From Candidatus Gastranaerophilales bacterium (GTDB taxonomy: Bacteria; Cyanobacteriota; Vampirovibrionia; Gastranaerophilales; Gastranaerophilaceae): a DNA stretch of 64,000 nt. The notes beneath the pieces were generated by a model. It had not been told where the DNA came from. It made no database searches and saw nothing but the letters and a program-made list of their open reading frames with translations. Positions 52,662 to 61,517 of this stretch are shown one piece after another. Made by a program: the position numbers and the translations under genes. Where the stretch lies: NCBI GenBank assembly GCA_944325865.1, contig CALVBS010000001.1, positions 62,001 to 126,000 on the forward strand. Reading direction: 5' to 3'. Numbering within the stretch: the stretch's first letter is position 1; every line of letters starts with the position of its first letter.

Positions 52662-54242
52662 ATGAGTAGTGCTAAAATAGTTATAACTGACGATGAAAAA
52701 ATTGTTACCTCAGCTTTTAAGACACTATTGAGAGTTGAGGGATATAATGATGTTAATTGTTTTAATAATCCCTTGGAAGCTGTTGAATTTTTAAAGAGCA
52801 ATAAGCCTGATATTATAATTTCTGACTTTCTAATGCCGGAAATGAACGGACTTGAATTTTTGAGAAAAGCCAAAGAACTTTACCCTGAAGTAAGTATGAT
52901 TTTACTTACAGGTTATGCTGATAAAGAGAATGCGATAAAAGCCATTAATGAAATTGGTTTGTATAAGTATATTGAAAAGCCGTGGGATAATGATGATTTG
53001 TTATTTAATATCAGAAACGGTATTGAAAGAAGTCATCTCTTGAGTGATTTGAGAGATAAAATAGAGGAACTTGAAACGGCTAAAAAACAGCTTGAAGTTT
53101 ATTCAAATGGTCTTGAAAAGCTTGTTGCTGAACGAACTGCGGATCTGGTTTTTGCTAACAGCAAACTTTCAGGTATTATAAATTACTGTGCGGATGGTAT
53201 TATCATTATTGATTCTGACGGTAATATTGAGCAGGCAAATCCTGCATGTGAAAATATGACCGGATTAAGTGAGTCTGCTTTGCTTAAAAAGAAGTTTCAG
53301 GAGATTGCCTATCTTAATAATTATAAGCCTCAGCATTCAAAGAGTAACGGAATTATTTTAGGTCTTGATGCTGATACCTCGGAAGTTCTTATCAAAGACT
53401 GCTATATTATAAATTCTCTTGGAGATACACAAACTCCTGTTGAAATTAATTTTGCCTCCCTTGCCGGAGAACATGAAAATAAATTTGTCGGGGTCATACG
53501 TGATGTTAGCAAACATAAAGAAACAGAACGTTTGAGGGATGATTTTATCGCAACGCTTACGCATGATTTAAGAACTCCGTTACTTGCCGCTATACAGACT
53601 CTGAAATTTTTCCTTGACGGTTCACTCGGGACTGTTGAAGAAAAACAGAAGGTTCTTTTATCGACAATGCTTAAGAGTAACGAGGATTTACTCGGTTTAG
53701 TTAATGCTTTGCTTGAAGTTTACAGATTTGAAAGCGGTAAGCTTGAACTGTGTAAAACCGTTTTTTCCGTAAAAGATCTGGTAACACAGTGCTATGATGA
53801 GTTAAAGCCGCTTGCTGATAAAAAGAATATTAAATTTATACTCAACTCTCCTGATATAACTGATAAAACAGAAATATATGCAGATAAAGCCGAGTTGAAA
53901 CGTGTAATTACAAACTTATGCGGTAATGCGGTAAATTACACAAATAAAGATGGAGAAATAGAAATTCTTGCTAAAGTTCAATCAGGAGATTTTATCTTCT
54001 CCGTTACAGATAACGGAAACGGAATTCCAAAAGAAGATATCCCGAATTTGTTTAACAGATTTTCGCAGGGAACAAGCCGTAAACGTTCAACCGGTACCGG
54101 ATTAGGTCTATACTTATCACGCCAGATTATAGAAGCCCATGGCGGAAAAATATGGCTTGAAAGTAAATTGAATAAGGGCAGTGAATTTACATTCCTTTTG
54201 ACGAATGTTGTAAAAGAAGAAAGACAGGTAGTAAATGGTTAA
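52662..54242 (+). CDS. Receiver-PAS-histidine kinase hybrid sensor
   Basis: A 526-residue cytoplasmic sensor. A receiver domain with phosphoacceptor Asp55 (IIISDFLMPEMNG) comes first. A coiled coil follows (EELETAKKQLEVYSNGLEKL), then a PAS domain (about 165-285), HisKA with His301 (TLTHDLRTPL), and a catalytic domain with NLCGNAVNYTNKDG and GTGLGLYLSR. I chose ATG 52662 because a TTG at 52608 has no ribosome site and the promoter lies between the two. It overlaps the next regulator by 8 bases, so they are a signalling pair. Confidence 0.93.
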   Translation: MSSAKIVITDDEKIVTSAFKTLLRVEGYNDVNCFNNPLEAVEFLKSNKPDIIISDFLMPEMNGLEFLRKAKELYPEVSMILLTGYADKENAIKAINEIGLYKYIEKPWDNDDLLFNIRNGIERSHLLSDLRDKIEELETAKKQLEVYSNGLEKLVAERTADLVFANSKLSGIINYCADGIIIIDSDGNIEQANPACENMTGLSESALLKKKFQEIAYLNNYKPQHSKSNGIILGLDADTSEVLIKDCYIINSLGDTQTPVEINFASLAGEHENKFVGVIRDVSKHKETERLRDDFIATLTHDLRTPLLAAIQTLKFFLDGSLGTVEEKQKVLLSTMLKSNEDLLGLVNALLEVYRFESGKLELCKTVFSVKDLVTQCYDELKPLADKKNIKFILNSPDITDKTEIYADKAELKRVITNLCGNAVNYTNKDGEIEILAKVQSGDFIFSVTDNGNGIPKEDIPNLFNRFSQGTSRKRSTGTGLGLYLSRQIIEAHGGKIWLESKLNKGSEFTFLLTNVVKEERQVVNG

Positions 54243-54900
54243 GGTGCTTATTATAGAAGATCAGGATATGGCAAGAGTCGCTCTTTCCGTTGTGTTAAGC
54301 AAAAATTCTGATATACAAATAGCAGATATGGCAACTGACGGTCAGGAAGGTGTTGATAAGGCACTTGCATTGAAACCTGATTTGGTAATAATGGATATCG
54401 GTCTGCCTACTATTGATGGTATTGAGGCAACACGTCTAATAAAAGAAAAGGCTCCGAATATCAGAGTTTTGATGTACACTTCAAGAGAGTCGGAAAATGA
54501 TATTTTTGACGCCTTTCAAGCAGGTGCTGACGGATATATTACAAAAGGTGCGACAGTTGAACAAACAATTTCAGCAGTGCTTGCTGTAAGTGAAGGTACC
54601 GGATGGCTTGATCCTGCTATTGCAAAAGTTGTCTTGACAAATATTAAGAGAACCAATCCAGCTGAAGGAAGACGCGGTGAAATTAACTATAAACTCGGGA
54701 AAAATTTGTATGGTCTTACTGAAAGAGAAATGGATGTTCTTGCATTAATTGTTGACGGTCTTACAAATCCGCAGATTGCAGATAAACTATGTATTACAAT
54801 CTCTACAACCAAAACTCATGTTCACAGTATTCTGCAGAAACTCTATGTCAGAACAAGGGCAAAGGCTACTGCAATGGCGATGAAGGAAGGCCTAGTTTAG
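54235..54900 (+). CDS. NarL/LuxR-type response regulator
   Basis: A 221-residue regulator. The receiver has Asp54 (LVIMDIGLPTIDG) and the usual Thr/Lys switch residues (YTSRES, ITKGA). The C-terminal LuxR helix-turn-helix is complete (LTEREMDVLALIVDGLTNPQIADKL, then TTKTHVHSILQKL, about 155-210). Its overlap with the hybrid sensor makes it the likely output protein. Target genes are unknown. Confidence 0.95.
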   Translation: MVKVLIIEDQDMARVALSVVLSKNSDIQIADMATDGQEGVDKALALKPDLVIMDIGLPTIDGIEATRLIKEKAPNIRVLMYTSRESENDIFDAFQAGADGYITKGATVEQTISAVLAVSEGTGWLDPAIAKVVLTNIKRTNPAEGRRGEINYKLGKNLYGLTEREMDVLALIVDGLTNPQIADKLCITISTTKTHVHSILQKLYVRTRAKATAMAMKEGLV

Positions 54901-54902
54901 GT

Positions 54903-56300
54903 ATGAAAAATTTTCTTGTACTGGTTTGTTTTTTTGCTACCTGTTCGGCGGCATATTCATTTGATTTATTTAAAAAAGATTATAGGAAAGAAAATTCCGA
55001 TTATGTTTACGGTGTTCAAAAACAGGACGAAAAGGACAGGTATAAAAAGGAAAAAATGGATATTGAGCCGTCAGGCTTCATGACGGTTGAAGAATATGAG
55101 ATGCTTTCAGCACCTAAAGATAAAACTCAAATTGAAACTGAAATCCCAAAACTGCAAACACCTTCGGATATGAAATATATTCCGCAGCCTTCTTATAAAA
55201 TTGTCAGGTACAACAATCCTCCGGGGAGTCCGGAGTTATCACTGCGGGTTGATTTTCATAAAAATAGGCAGCAAAATGGACAGGGAATTACCTCTCCTGA
55301 TTATTCAATAATGGTTTATCCCGCAATATATTATTATCCCGGAAGTGCCGGTGTTGCAACGGATTTATTTGTAATTCCTTTGAACCAATCCGGTACACCG
55401 CTGAGTAAAATACAAAAAGCCAATGTAATGCACAGAAATCCGGAGCCTATCTTGTCAACCGATATGTCAGTAAAAGATAAGTACGTATTTAGAACTTTAA
55501 CTCCTGTTGATTTTTCTTACGATAGTACAAAACTTCTGGTTAAAGAAAAGGTTGGTTCGTCTTTGGATGGTATTTGGGAGACAAATGCTATTGTTTATGA
55601 TTTTGAGACAAAAACTTCATATAAATTATTTGAACTCCGAGATGCTATTGTGTACTACTGGAAAGTATATAAAGGGCTTGATTTGGATGAGAGACGCTGG
55701 GATATTTATCCTCTGGGTTTTGATTTGATGAGCCCTTACAGAGTTGTTGCCGCGGCTTATGCGTACACCGGCGATAAACCTGTTTTTCTCGGTATTTGGA
55801 GTATTGATAGTAAAGGCAGCCAATCAAGACTTGTTTCTCTGACTGATAGAGATGCTCGTGTGTCTATGAATGGTTATAAAATTATAAAGGATGGTTCAAT
55901 TACTCCTGTAATTCTTGAAGCTGAAGAAAGACAGCTGAAAGCTGCGGAAAAAGCCTTAAAAGAAAAGCAAAAAGCAGAAAAAGATGCTGAAATTAAAAAA
56001 ATCAAAGAGCAACATAAGGCTAATATGAACGAGTTGAAAGAACAGCATTCCGACGAAAGTAAAGAATTTAAGTACCGTAATAAAATTCAAGGTTCAACTA
56101 CCCAAAATGATATCATAGAACTGTATAATGATGAAAAAATATTGAGAGACTTGAAGGAAGAACAGAAACTTGATCAAAAAAGACTTAAAGAACTTGAAAA
56201 AGAAGAAAGACAACTGCAAAAGGAAATTGATAATTCCGGAAATACTGAATCAAGTACAGGTTCTGACAATTCCGGACGAACTTCCAATACAACTAATTAG
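54903..56300 (+). CDS. Secreted hypothetical protein with C-terminal coiled coil
   Basis: A 465-residue exported protein. Signal peptide MKNFLVLVCFFATCSAAYS (1-19). A Lys/Glu-rich linker is followed by a domain rich in aromatic residues (SIMVYPAIYYYPG, DERRWDIYPLGFDLMSPYRVV) that looks beta-structured. A long charged coiled coil lies at about 335-440 (EERQLKAAEKALKEKQKAEK), with a Ser/Thr/Asn-rich tail. No family is recognised. The ATG is two bases after the response-regulator stop, with AAGGAAGG about 12 bases upstream. It is therefore in the sensor operon and may be part of the sensed pathway. Confidence 0.82.
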   Translation: MKNFLVLVCFFATCSAAYSFDLFKKDYRKENSDYVYGVQKQDEKDRYKKEKMDIEPSGFMTVEEYEMLSAPKDKTQIETEIPKLQTPSDMKYIPQPSYKIVRYNNPPGSPELSLRVDFHKNRQQNGQGITSPDYSIMVYPAIYYYPGSAGVATDLFVIPLNQSGTPLSKIQKANVMHRNPEPILSTDMSVKDKYVFRTLTPVDFSYDSTKLLVKEKVGSSLDGIWETNAIVYDFETKTSYKLFELRDAIVYYWKVYKGLDLDERRWDIYPLGFDLMSPYRVVAAAYAYTGDKPVFLGIWSIDSKGSQSRLVSLTDRDARVSMNGYKIIKDGSITPVILEAEERQLKAAEKALKEKQKAEKDAEIKKIKEQHKANMNELKEQHSDESKEFKYRNKIQGSTTQNDIIELYNDEKILRDLKEEQKLDQKRLKELEKEERQLQKEIDNSGNTESSTGSDNSGRTSNTTN

Positions 56301-56305
56301 TTTAC

Positions 56306-57538
56306 TTATACGTAGTAAGCAAAATTTAGAAGTTCATTTCTGTCGTCAGAGATTGTAAATCCCATATTTACATATAAATCTTCATAATCTAAATTGTTTT
56401 CGTGTCCGTGATTAACGGCATCTTCAAATGTATATAAATTATTTGATATTCCAAGATCACCATATGTTATGCTAATACCGCGAAAATTTTCATTTAAGAA
56501 ATCTTGATCAACACCTTCAAGTTTTTGATTATAAAAATCATCATCGAAACAGTCATTTACATAATATGTAACAGCTTCGTTATAGATATGCATTGAGTGA
56601 GTTAATTCATGAACCAATACACTTGCCATATAGTTTGTACAATAATTATAGTAAGCTTCATCACTTACAAAGGCTAAATCAGTATAATAAAATTCTAAAT
56701 CAGGGTTTGCTGTTGCAAGTGCTATAATTTCATCATAAGACGAGTATGGTCTTTCCGGCATTAAATACTTAGCATTTAACAGAATGCTTCTGTTCGTATT
56801 TAAGTGATAGTAGCCGTCATATCCACCCATATTAAAGCTGTAACTTCCGAGTGTATATTCATCTTCTGGAGCAGAATAATCTCCGAAGCCTATTGGAAAA
56901 TCAATATTTTCAATAACACTCCTCAATTCAAGCAAGAAGGAAAGTTTTAATTCGGATTCATTATTTTTTTGACCTTCAGAAACTTTTTGATCATAATTAG
57001 CAATATAGTCATCAAGCCAGGTTACAAGAAGGTCGATAGCTCCTTCAACTACGGCTTTCTCATCATCATTAGCATATTGAATATTATTTAAAATATTAGT
57101 TGTATCAGTATTTGCTTTGATTTGTGTTCCGCCTGTATATTCAACAAATTCAATTTTTTTAGCCCCTGCAATTATTTCTTCAAAGCTAGGACCTTCTTCT
57201 TCCGTGGAATCAGTTTCATTTGTAATTCCGGTATCAACTTCGGTATCATCATTAAGAACTGAATTTAATGATGCTGATGTATTTGCTTTTAAAATACTAT
57301 TAATTTGATTTTGCTGTGCTTCAATATTTGCTATTTCTTCAGAAACTTTACCGCTTATAACATCTGAGGTATCAACTTTTTCAACATGCAAAAGTGCGTC
57401 TTCTTTCAGTGCAAATCGGCTTGTAATTGAGAGAAAATATTGTGTATCCTCTTCCGATGTAGTATTTTTTAAAGTTTCATCTGTCTCTACAGTCGGCGAA
57501 GTTAATATTATATTATATTTTGAAATATCCATTGTCAT
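56306..57538 (-). CDS. Putative HExxH metalloprotease without signal peptide
   Basis: A 410-residue acidic protein with a zinc-metallopeptidase motif HELTH (310-314) in ASVLVHELTHSMHIYNEAVTYY. A low-complexity acidic and Thr/Ser-rich N-terminal half (about 1-160) precedes a globular half rich in Tyr and Asp. There is no signal peptide or membrane helix. Family unknown. It follows the GLUG-repeat protein on the same strand by 18 bases, so the two probably share an mRNA and may share an export route. Confidence 0.68.
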   Translation of the reverse strand: MTMDISKYNIILTSPTVETDETLKNTTSEEDTQYFLSITSRFALKEDALLHVEKVDTSDVISGKVSEEIANIEAQQNQINSILKANTSASLNSVLNDDTEVDTGITNETDSTEEEGPSFEEIIAGAKKIEFVEYTGGTQIKANTDTTNILNNIQYANDDEKAVVEGAIDLLVTWLDDYIANYDQKVSEGQKNNESELKLSFLLELRSVIENIDFPIGFGDYSAPEDEYTLGSYSFNMGGYDGYYHLNTNRSILLNAKYLMPERPYSSYDEIIALATANPDLEFYYTDLAFVSDEAYYNYCTNYMASVLVHELTHSMHIYNEAVTYYVNDCFDDDFYNQKLEGVDQDFLNENFRGISITYGDLGISNNLYTFEDAVNHGHENNLDYEDLYVNMGFTISDDRNELLNFAYYV

Positions 57539-57556
57539 TTCTTTTACCTTTATATA

Positions 57557-59593
57557 TTAGCCGAATGCCTTAAATGATCTTTCTACGTTCTTATTAATAA
57601 CGTTTTTAATACTTTCTTCTTCCGTCATTAATGCATCATATTCAGTATCAATTCTTTTTTGATCCATTTCATAACGTTTATCTTTTGTCTGAATTTCTTT
57701 CATTGCTTTTTCATATTCAGCCTCAGCAAGTGCAAGTTTTTGTTCGTCCTGCTGTTCTGAAATTGCAGTGCAAGCGTTGAGTGAAACAAGTTCATAGTCT
57801 GTACCATTAATACTTACACTCTGTGTAGTAGCTTCATTAGCAGGCGTAACCAGTTGATATTTGCCGCTTTTTAAGCCCATCTCAAGTTCTGCCGAGGTCA
57901 ACCCTTCAAAATCAGGATCTTGAACTAATCTTGTTTCCATAATAGGAATTTCTTCAGTAATTGCTTTTTGTTCATATCCTATAGGTTCTTGAGTTGTATC
58001 AGGAACTTCTTTCTCAACTTCTTGAGCAAGAGTTGATTCTTGAATAGCACCAAGGTTAAGAACAGGAATACCGTTTGCAGCTGATGTTGTCTGATTTTCT
58101 GCTTCATCAGCGTAGCCCTCATCATTTGAGTCAAGCCAAACTTTAACAGTAGAACCGTCAGGCAGCTCTACATAAGCATCACTTAATACATTTGAGTCTG
58201 TTGAACCTGAGTCAAATGTAGGAGAAGTAGAGCTTCCCCAGTATAATACATTGTTATTATTTCTGGTATCCAAGGCAATCATATTTGAAACATCTGATTC
58301 AATTACAGGTCCCCAGTTAGCCAGATCGGAACCATTAATAGGACTTCCGTCAGCAGTTGTAATTGAACCCATAGATACACAGTTACTTATGTATGTTTCG
58401 TGAGTATCATCGCCTATAAAGCCGTTAATAGAATTTGAGTAATCAGCATTATCAGACAGTACAATATTTACGTCTGCGTATGTATTGGAAATCTTGCTGT
58501 CGCCTTTAGCGGTATTCATGTTAGCTCCGATTGCACCTCCGATATAGCCGAAACTTTCATCTGCATATGGTACATTGATAGTACCGCTTACGGAAGAACC
58601 GCTTATATTACCGTTATTAAGTCCTACAAGTCCGCCGACCCCTGCTCTTTCAGGCTGATATCCTTCAGGATATTCGGTATCAGGCTGTAAGTTGCAGGTG
58701 ATATCAACGTTTGTAACATTACAATTTTCAATGCTTGCACCATCTGCCAGATATCCTGCCATACCGCCGATAGCATCTGTATCAGCCGCAATAGTTGCAT
58801 TAGCAAGGTTAACATTTTTAACTGTACCGTATAAGCTGCTGAATAAACCTTGAGAGCCGTTAAGATTTTCAAATGTTGTGCCGTTACCGTCAAATATTCC
58901 CTGAAATGCAGGTATTCCGGGCCAATCTTGATAGACTCCAAGATTTATGCTTTCACCTTCAGGTAGATTGAATACATAATTTTGTTTTAAAGCTTCGCTA
59001 TTTGTACCCATTGCTTCAATGATGGCTTCAAAACCGGCTTGAGATTTAATTTCAATAGCATTGATTTCAGTTTCTTTACCATTAATTACAGTCGTATAAG
59101 AAGATGTTTTAAGATCATCTTCTCCTAATCCTGATGCTGCAACTATTGCTTCCATTTCCGTTAAAGATTCGGTGCCGTAAGCGGGAATGAGGTTTGAAGC
59201 ATCTTCAAATCCGACTTTTTCAGTTTTTGTCGGATATATTGGTTTTGTTAAATCATCTTCATAACCTACAACAACAGTCTGTGTTCTGCCGGTATCAACC
59301 TGTTCGTACTTATAGCCCAAAACTTTGTTTCCGTCATATACAAGCAAATTTTGAGCTTTAAGATTCTCAAGCGAAATAAGTTCAGATTTTGTTGTAGTAC
59401 CTGTGCTTGAAAATATATTAGAATTTACATATAAATTTGTATTAGCTAAGGCCTGTGTATATTTTTCCTGAATGGCTTCTGTATCCATGGAAAGTCTGAT
59501 TTTTGCATCGGAAACAGCTTGTCCTTGATGAGACAGGTTATTTAACTGTGCTGTTATGTAAAGTAATCGTGCTTGTGCTGCTGACATTCCCAT
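57557..59593 (-). CDS. Surface/export-type protein with flagellar-like N-terminus and GLUG repeats
   Basis: A 678-residue protein. It begins MGMSAAQARLLYITAQLNN, a helical start without signal peptide that recalls FlgK/FlgL-type flagellar axial proteins and T3SS substrates. The middle has beta-helix-type GLUG repeats, for example IGGMAGYLADGASIENC, GVGGLVGLNNGNIS and GGAIGANMNTAKG (about 270-390). A C-terminal coiled coil follows (about 605-670). AAGGAA precedes the ATG. It lies upstream of the HELTH protein. Function unknown; an exported adhesin or toxin is plausible. Confidence 0.72.
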   Translation of the reverse strand: MGMSAAQARLLYITAQLNNLSHQGQAVSDAKIRLSMDTEAIQEKYTQALANTNLYVNSNIFSSTGTTTKSELISLENLKAQNLLVYDGNKVLGYKYEQVDTGRTQTVVVGYEDDLTKPIYPTKTEKVGFEDASNLIPAYGTESLTEMEAIVAASGLGEDDLKTSSYTTVINGKETEINAIEIKSQAGFEAIIEAMGTNSEALKQNYVFNLPEGESINLGVYQDWPGIPAFQGIFDGNGTTFENLNGSQGLFSSLYGTVKNVNLANATIAADTDAIGGMAGYLADGASIENCNVTNVDITCNLQPDTEYPEGYQPERAGVGGLVGLNNGNISGSSVSGTINVPYADESFGYIGGAIGANMNTAKGDSKISNTYADVNIVLSDNADYSNSINGFIGDDTHETYISNCVSMGSITTADGSPINGSDLANWGPVIESDVSNMIALDTRNNNNVLYWGSSTSPTFDSGSTDSNVLSDAYVELPDGSTVKVWLDSNDEGYADEAENQTTSAANGIPVLNLGAIQESTLAQEVEKEVPDTTQEPIGYEQKAITEEIPIMETRLVQDPDFEGLTSAELEMGLKSGKYQLVTPANEATTQSVSINGTDYELVSLNACTAISEQQDEQKLALAEAEYEKAMKEIQTKDKRYEMDQKRIDTEYDALMTEEESIKNVINKNVERSFKAFG

Positions 59594-59683
59594 GATAATT
59601 TTCCTTATAGTTTTCCACTAATAGGAATGTCGGCATATTGTGGTTATTTCTTTAATATAGCAAACTTTATTGTTAAGATTTTG

Positions 59684-59938
59684 TTACAATTTAGCAGATA
59701 TTAATTCAAGCTTTTCTTTGTGTGATAATTGCTTAATTCTATACTCTTCTTTCATAGCTTCTGATTTTGTATTAAATTCTTTAACATAGACAATTTTAAG
59801 AGGTTTATGTGCTTTTGTATATTTAGCCCCTTTACCTGAAATGTGAGCCTGAAATCGTTTTTCTACATCATCTGTATAACCGCAGTATAGGGAATTATTT
59901 TCGATCAAAAGAATATAAGTATAGTATTTCTTCTCCAT
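59684..59938 (-). CDS. GIY-YIG nuclease-domain protein (UPF0213-type)
   Basis: An 84-residue single-domain nuclease of the YhbQ/UvrC family. YTYILLIENNSLYCGYTDDVEKR contains the GIY and YIG-equivalent strands, with the conserved Arg, and EAMKEEYRIKQLSHKEKLELI supplies the metal-binding Glu. Likely structure-specific DNA cleavage, though the biological role of such small proteins is unclear. No purine-rich ribosome site is seen. A TAAAAT box ends seven bases before the ATG, so it may be leaderless. Confidence 0.88.
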   Translation of the reverse strand: MEKKYYTYILLIENNSLYCGYTDDVEKRFQAHISGKGAKYTKAHKPLKIVYVKEFNTKSEAMKEEYRIKQLSHKEKLELISAKL

Positions 59939-59957
59939 AAAAAGAATTTTACAATAA

Positions 59958-59988
59958 AAAGACGGATATATAATCCGTCTTTATCATC
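59958..59988 (-). terminator. Hairpin terminator of the Ser/Gly/Cys-rich gene
   Basis: Arms AAAGACGGAT (59958-59967) and ATCCGTCTTT (59973-59982) around ATATA. On the minus strand the stem ends in TTTTTATT, right for ending the gene that stops at 60021. Confidence 0.8.
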
Positions 59989-60020
59989 CATTTTCTTATA
60001 TTTCTTTCTTTATTTTCTTC

Positions 60021-60377
60021 TTAACAAACTGATGAAAAACCGCCGGAAGAGCATCCACCGCCGCTAAAACCACCTCCGGCCGAGCAAGAAACTGAAGCCG
60101 AAGCTGTTGAGGTTGTTCCGACAGTTGCTGCGGCACTTGCAAAGCTGCTCATAAATCCTGCTGAGGCTATTGTAGTGCTGCCTTCACTTGAATAATTTGA
60201 AAAATTCAGGTTACCTGCAAACGGATTTGAAGAATCAAATGAATCGTAATTGTTTGCTGCAAAATAGTTAAATGCATTAATACTTGCCAGTGAACCTGCT
60301 GTTTCAACTGATTCTACCGGTTTAGCATTAATCGGATTATTGTTGTTTAAACCTGATGATTTTGTTCTGATATTCAT
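60021..60377 (-). CDS. Small Ser/Ala/Gly/Cys-rich protein
   Basis: A 118-residue protein of low complexity. The first half is Asn/Ser/Ala-rich (starts MNIRTKSSGLNNNNPINAK). The last third is Gly/Ser with three Cys (SCSAGGGFSGGGCSSGG and a final Cys at the C-terminus). AAGGAG precedes the ATG and a terminator follows, so it is expressed as its own unit. There is no signal peptide or known family. Such a tail could be a precursor peptide, a surface tail or a metal-binding segment. Confidence 0.65.
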   Translation of the reverse strand: MNIRTKSSGLNNNNPINAKPVESVETAGSLASINAFNYFAANNYDSFDSSNPFAGNLNFSNYSSEGSTTIASAGFMSSFASAAATVGTTSTASASVSCSAGGGFSGGGCSSGGFSSVC

Positions 60378-60536
60378 ATTCTGAACTCCTTAATATCCAT
60401 TTTATTCTCGTGACATATATATAAAAAAAATAAAAATTGCCCGATTTCAGCATGGACTTTTTTTTGTAATATTTCTTAATAATAATAACAAAATTTTTTA
60501 TTTACGTGATTTAATCTCTTAGGAAAGGATTGATAT

Positions 60537-61349
60537 ATGAATATAAGCAAAATTAACACAGGATTTTCTACTCCAAATTTTTTGGGAATTAAAAACAACA
60601 GACTTAACAAACAGGAAGATACTTCAGACAACCGCAAAATTCCTGTTTTAGTAAATATATCTTCTGACAAATTAAATAATGCATTAAAGGCTGCTGTGCT
60701 TATTCCTGCAGCGTCATTACCTCTAATCATGGGGTCATGTTCTAAGGATACAGAGTGTGAATACTGGGCCGATGGCGGCGGTACAAGTATTGTATATCCA
60801 TCAATTTATATAATGCCGGAATTAAAAATTGATTCACTAACTTTTGCTAATGACAGTGTAAGAATTCCTAAAGAGCTATCACCTTCAGGAAAAGTAAACA
60901 GAACAATTAGAAACTTTACTGATTTACTTAAAATTCCTAATTATATTGAGGGTGATTATCCTGTCCGTTTTGCTTATCAAACACCTGAACACATTAACTA
61001 CATGACACTTGACGGACTCTCATCAAGAGATGACAAATATATTTATGATGTACAGCAATTCGATAGTAATGGCGGAGTAAATATTTTTAAAAGTGAAATT
61101 ACAGCAGACGACGATATTCTTAAAATGAGAAATATAGGTACATCCGGTGTTTCCGAATATGAATTTGAATTGATGGGTGATTCTGTTATTGCATATAAAA
61201 ATAAAGACGGTGACTTTGAAAAATACGCAACATACAAACCTAATTTAAAGGGTAATTATTATATAAATGAAATTAAAGAAAACGGCGACACAACAAAGAT
61301 TAGCAATGTAAATCTTTTGTATGTAAACGCAAATTATGAAAATAAATAA
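60537..61349 (+). CDS. Hypothetical lipoprotein-like protein with N-terminal FLG motif
   Basis: A 270-residue protein. It starts MNISKINTGF, then STPNFLGIKN with F-L-G at 15-17, about 45 polar residues, and a hydrophobic stretch ending LPLIMGSC (Cys68), which resembles a lipobox placed far from the N-terminus. The remainder is beta-type and Asp/Asn-rich (TLDGLSSRDDKYIYD). AGGAAAGGA precedes the ATG. No known family. If the Cys were lipidated, the first 67 residues would be an unusually long leader. Confidence 0.7.
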   Translation: MNISKINTGFSTPNFLGIKNNRLNKQEDTSDNRKIPVLVNISSDKLNNALKAAVLIPAASLPLIMGSCSKDTECEYWADGGGTSIVYPSIYIMPELKIDSLTFANDSVRIPKELSPSGKVNRTIRNFTDLLKIPNYIEGDYPVRFAYQTPEHINYMTLDGLSSRDDKYIYDVQQFDSNGGVNIFKSEITADDDILKMRNIGTSGVSEYEFELMGDSVIAYKNKDGDFEKYATYKPNLKGNYYINEIKENGDTTKISNVNLLYVNANYENK

Positions 61350-61376
61350 AAACAATCATACAATGAACATATATAC

Positions 61377-61406
61377 GGGTCGGTATTAGCGTACCGGCTC
61401 TTTTTT
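61377..61406 (+). terminator. Hairpin terminator
   Basis: Stem GGGTCGGTA (61377-61385) with TACCGGCTC (61392-61400), including G-T pairs, loop TTAGCG, followed by TTTTTT. Confidence 0.85.
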
Positions 61407-61517
61407 ATGCAAAATATACATCTAATGGCTGATAAAATATAACCTATTGATTGATGACCAGGACGTAATAAAAAGATATTCTTATAGTGTAAATAGATTA
61501 GGGGACTTTGAGAGGAA

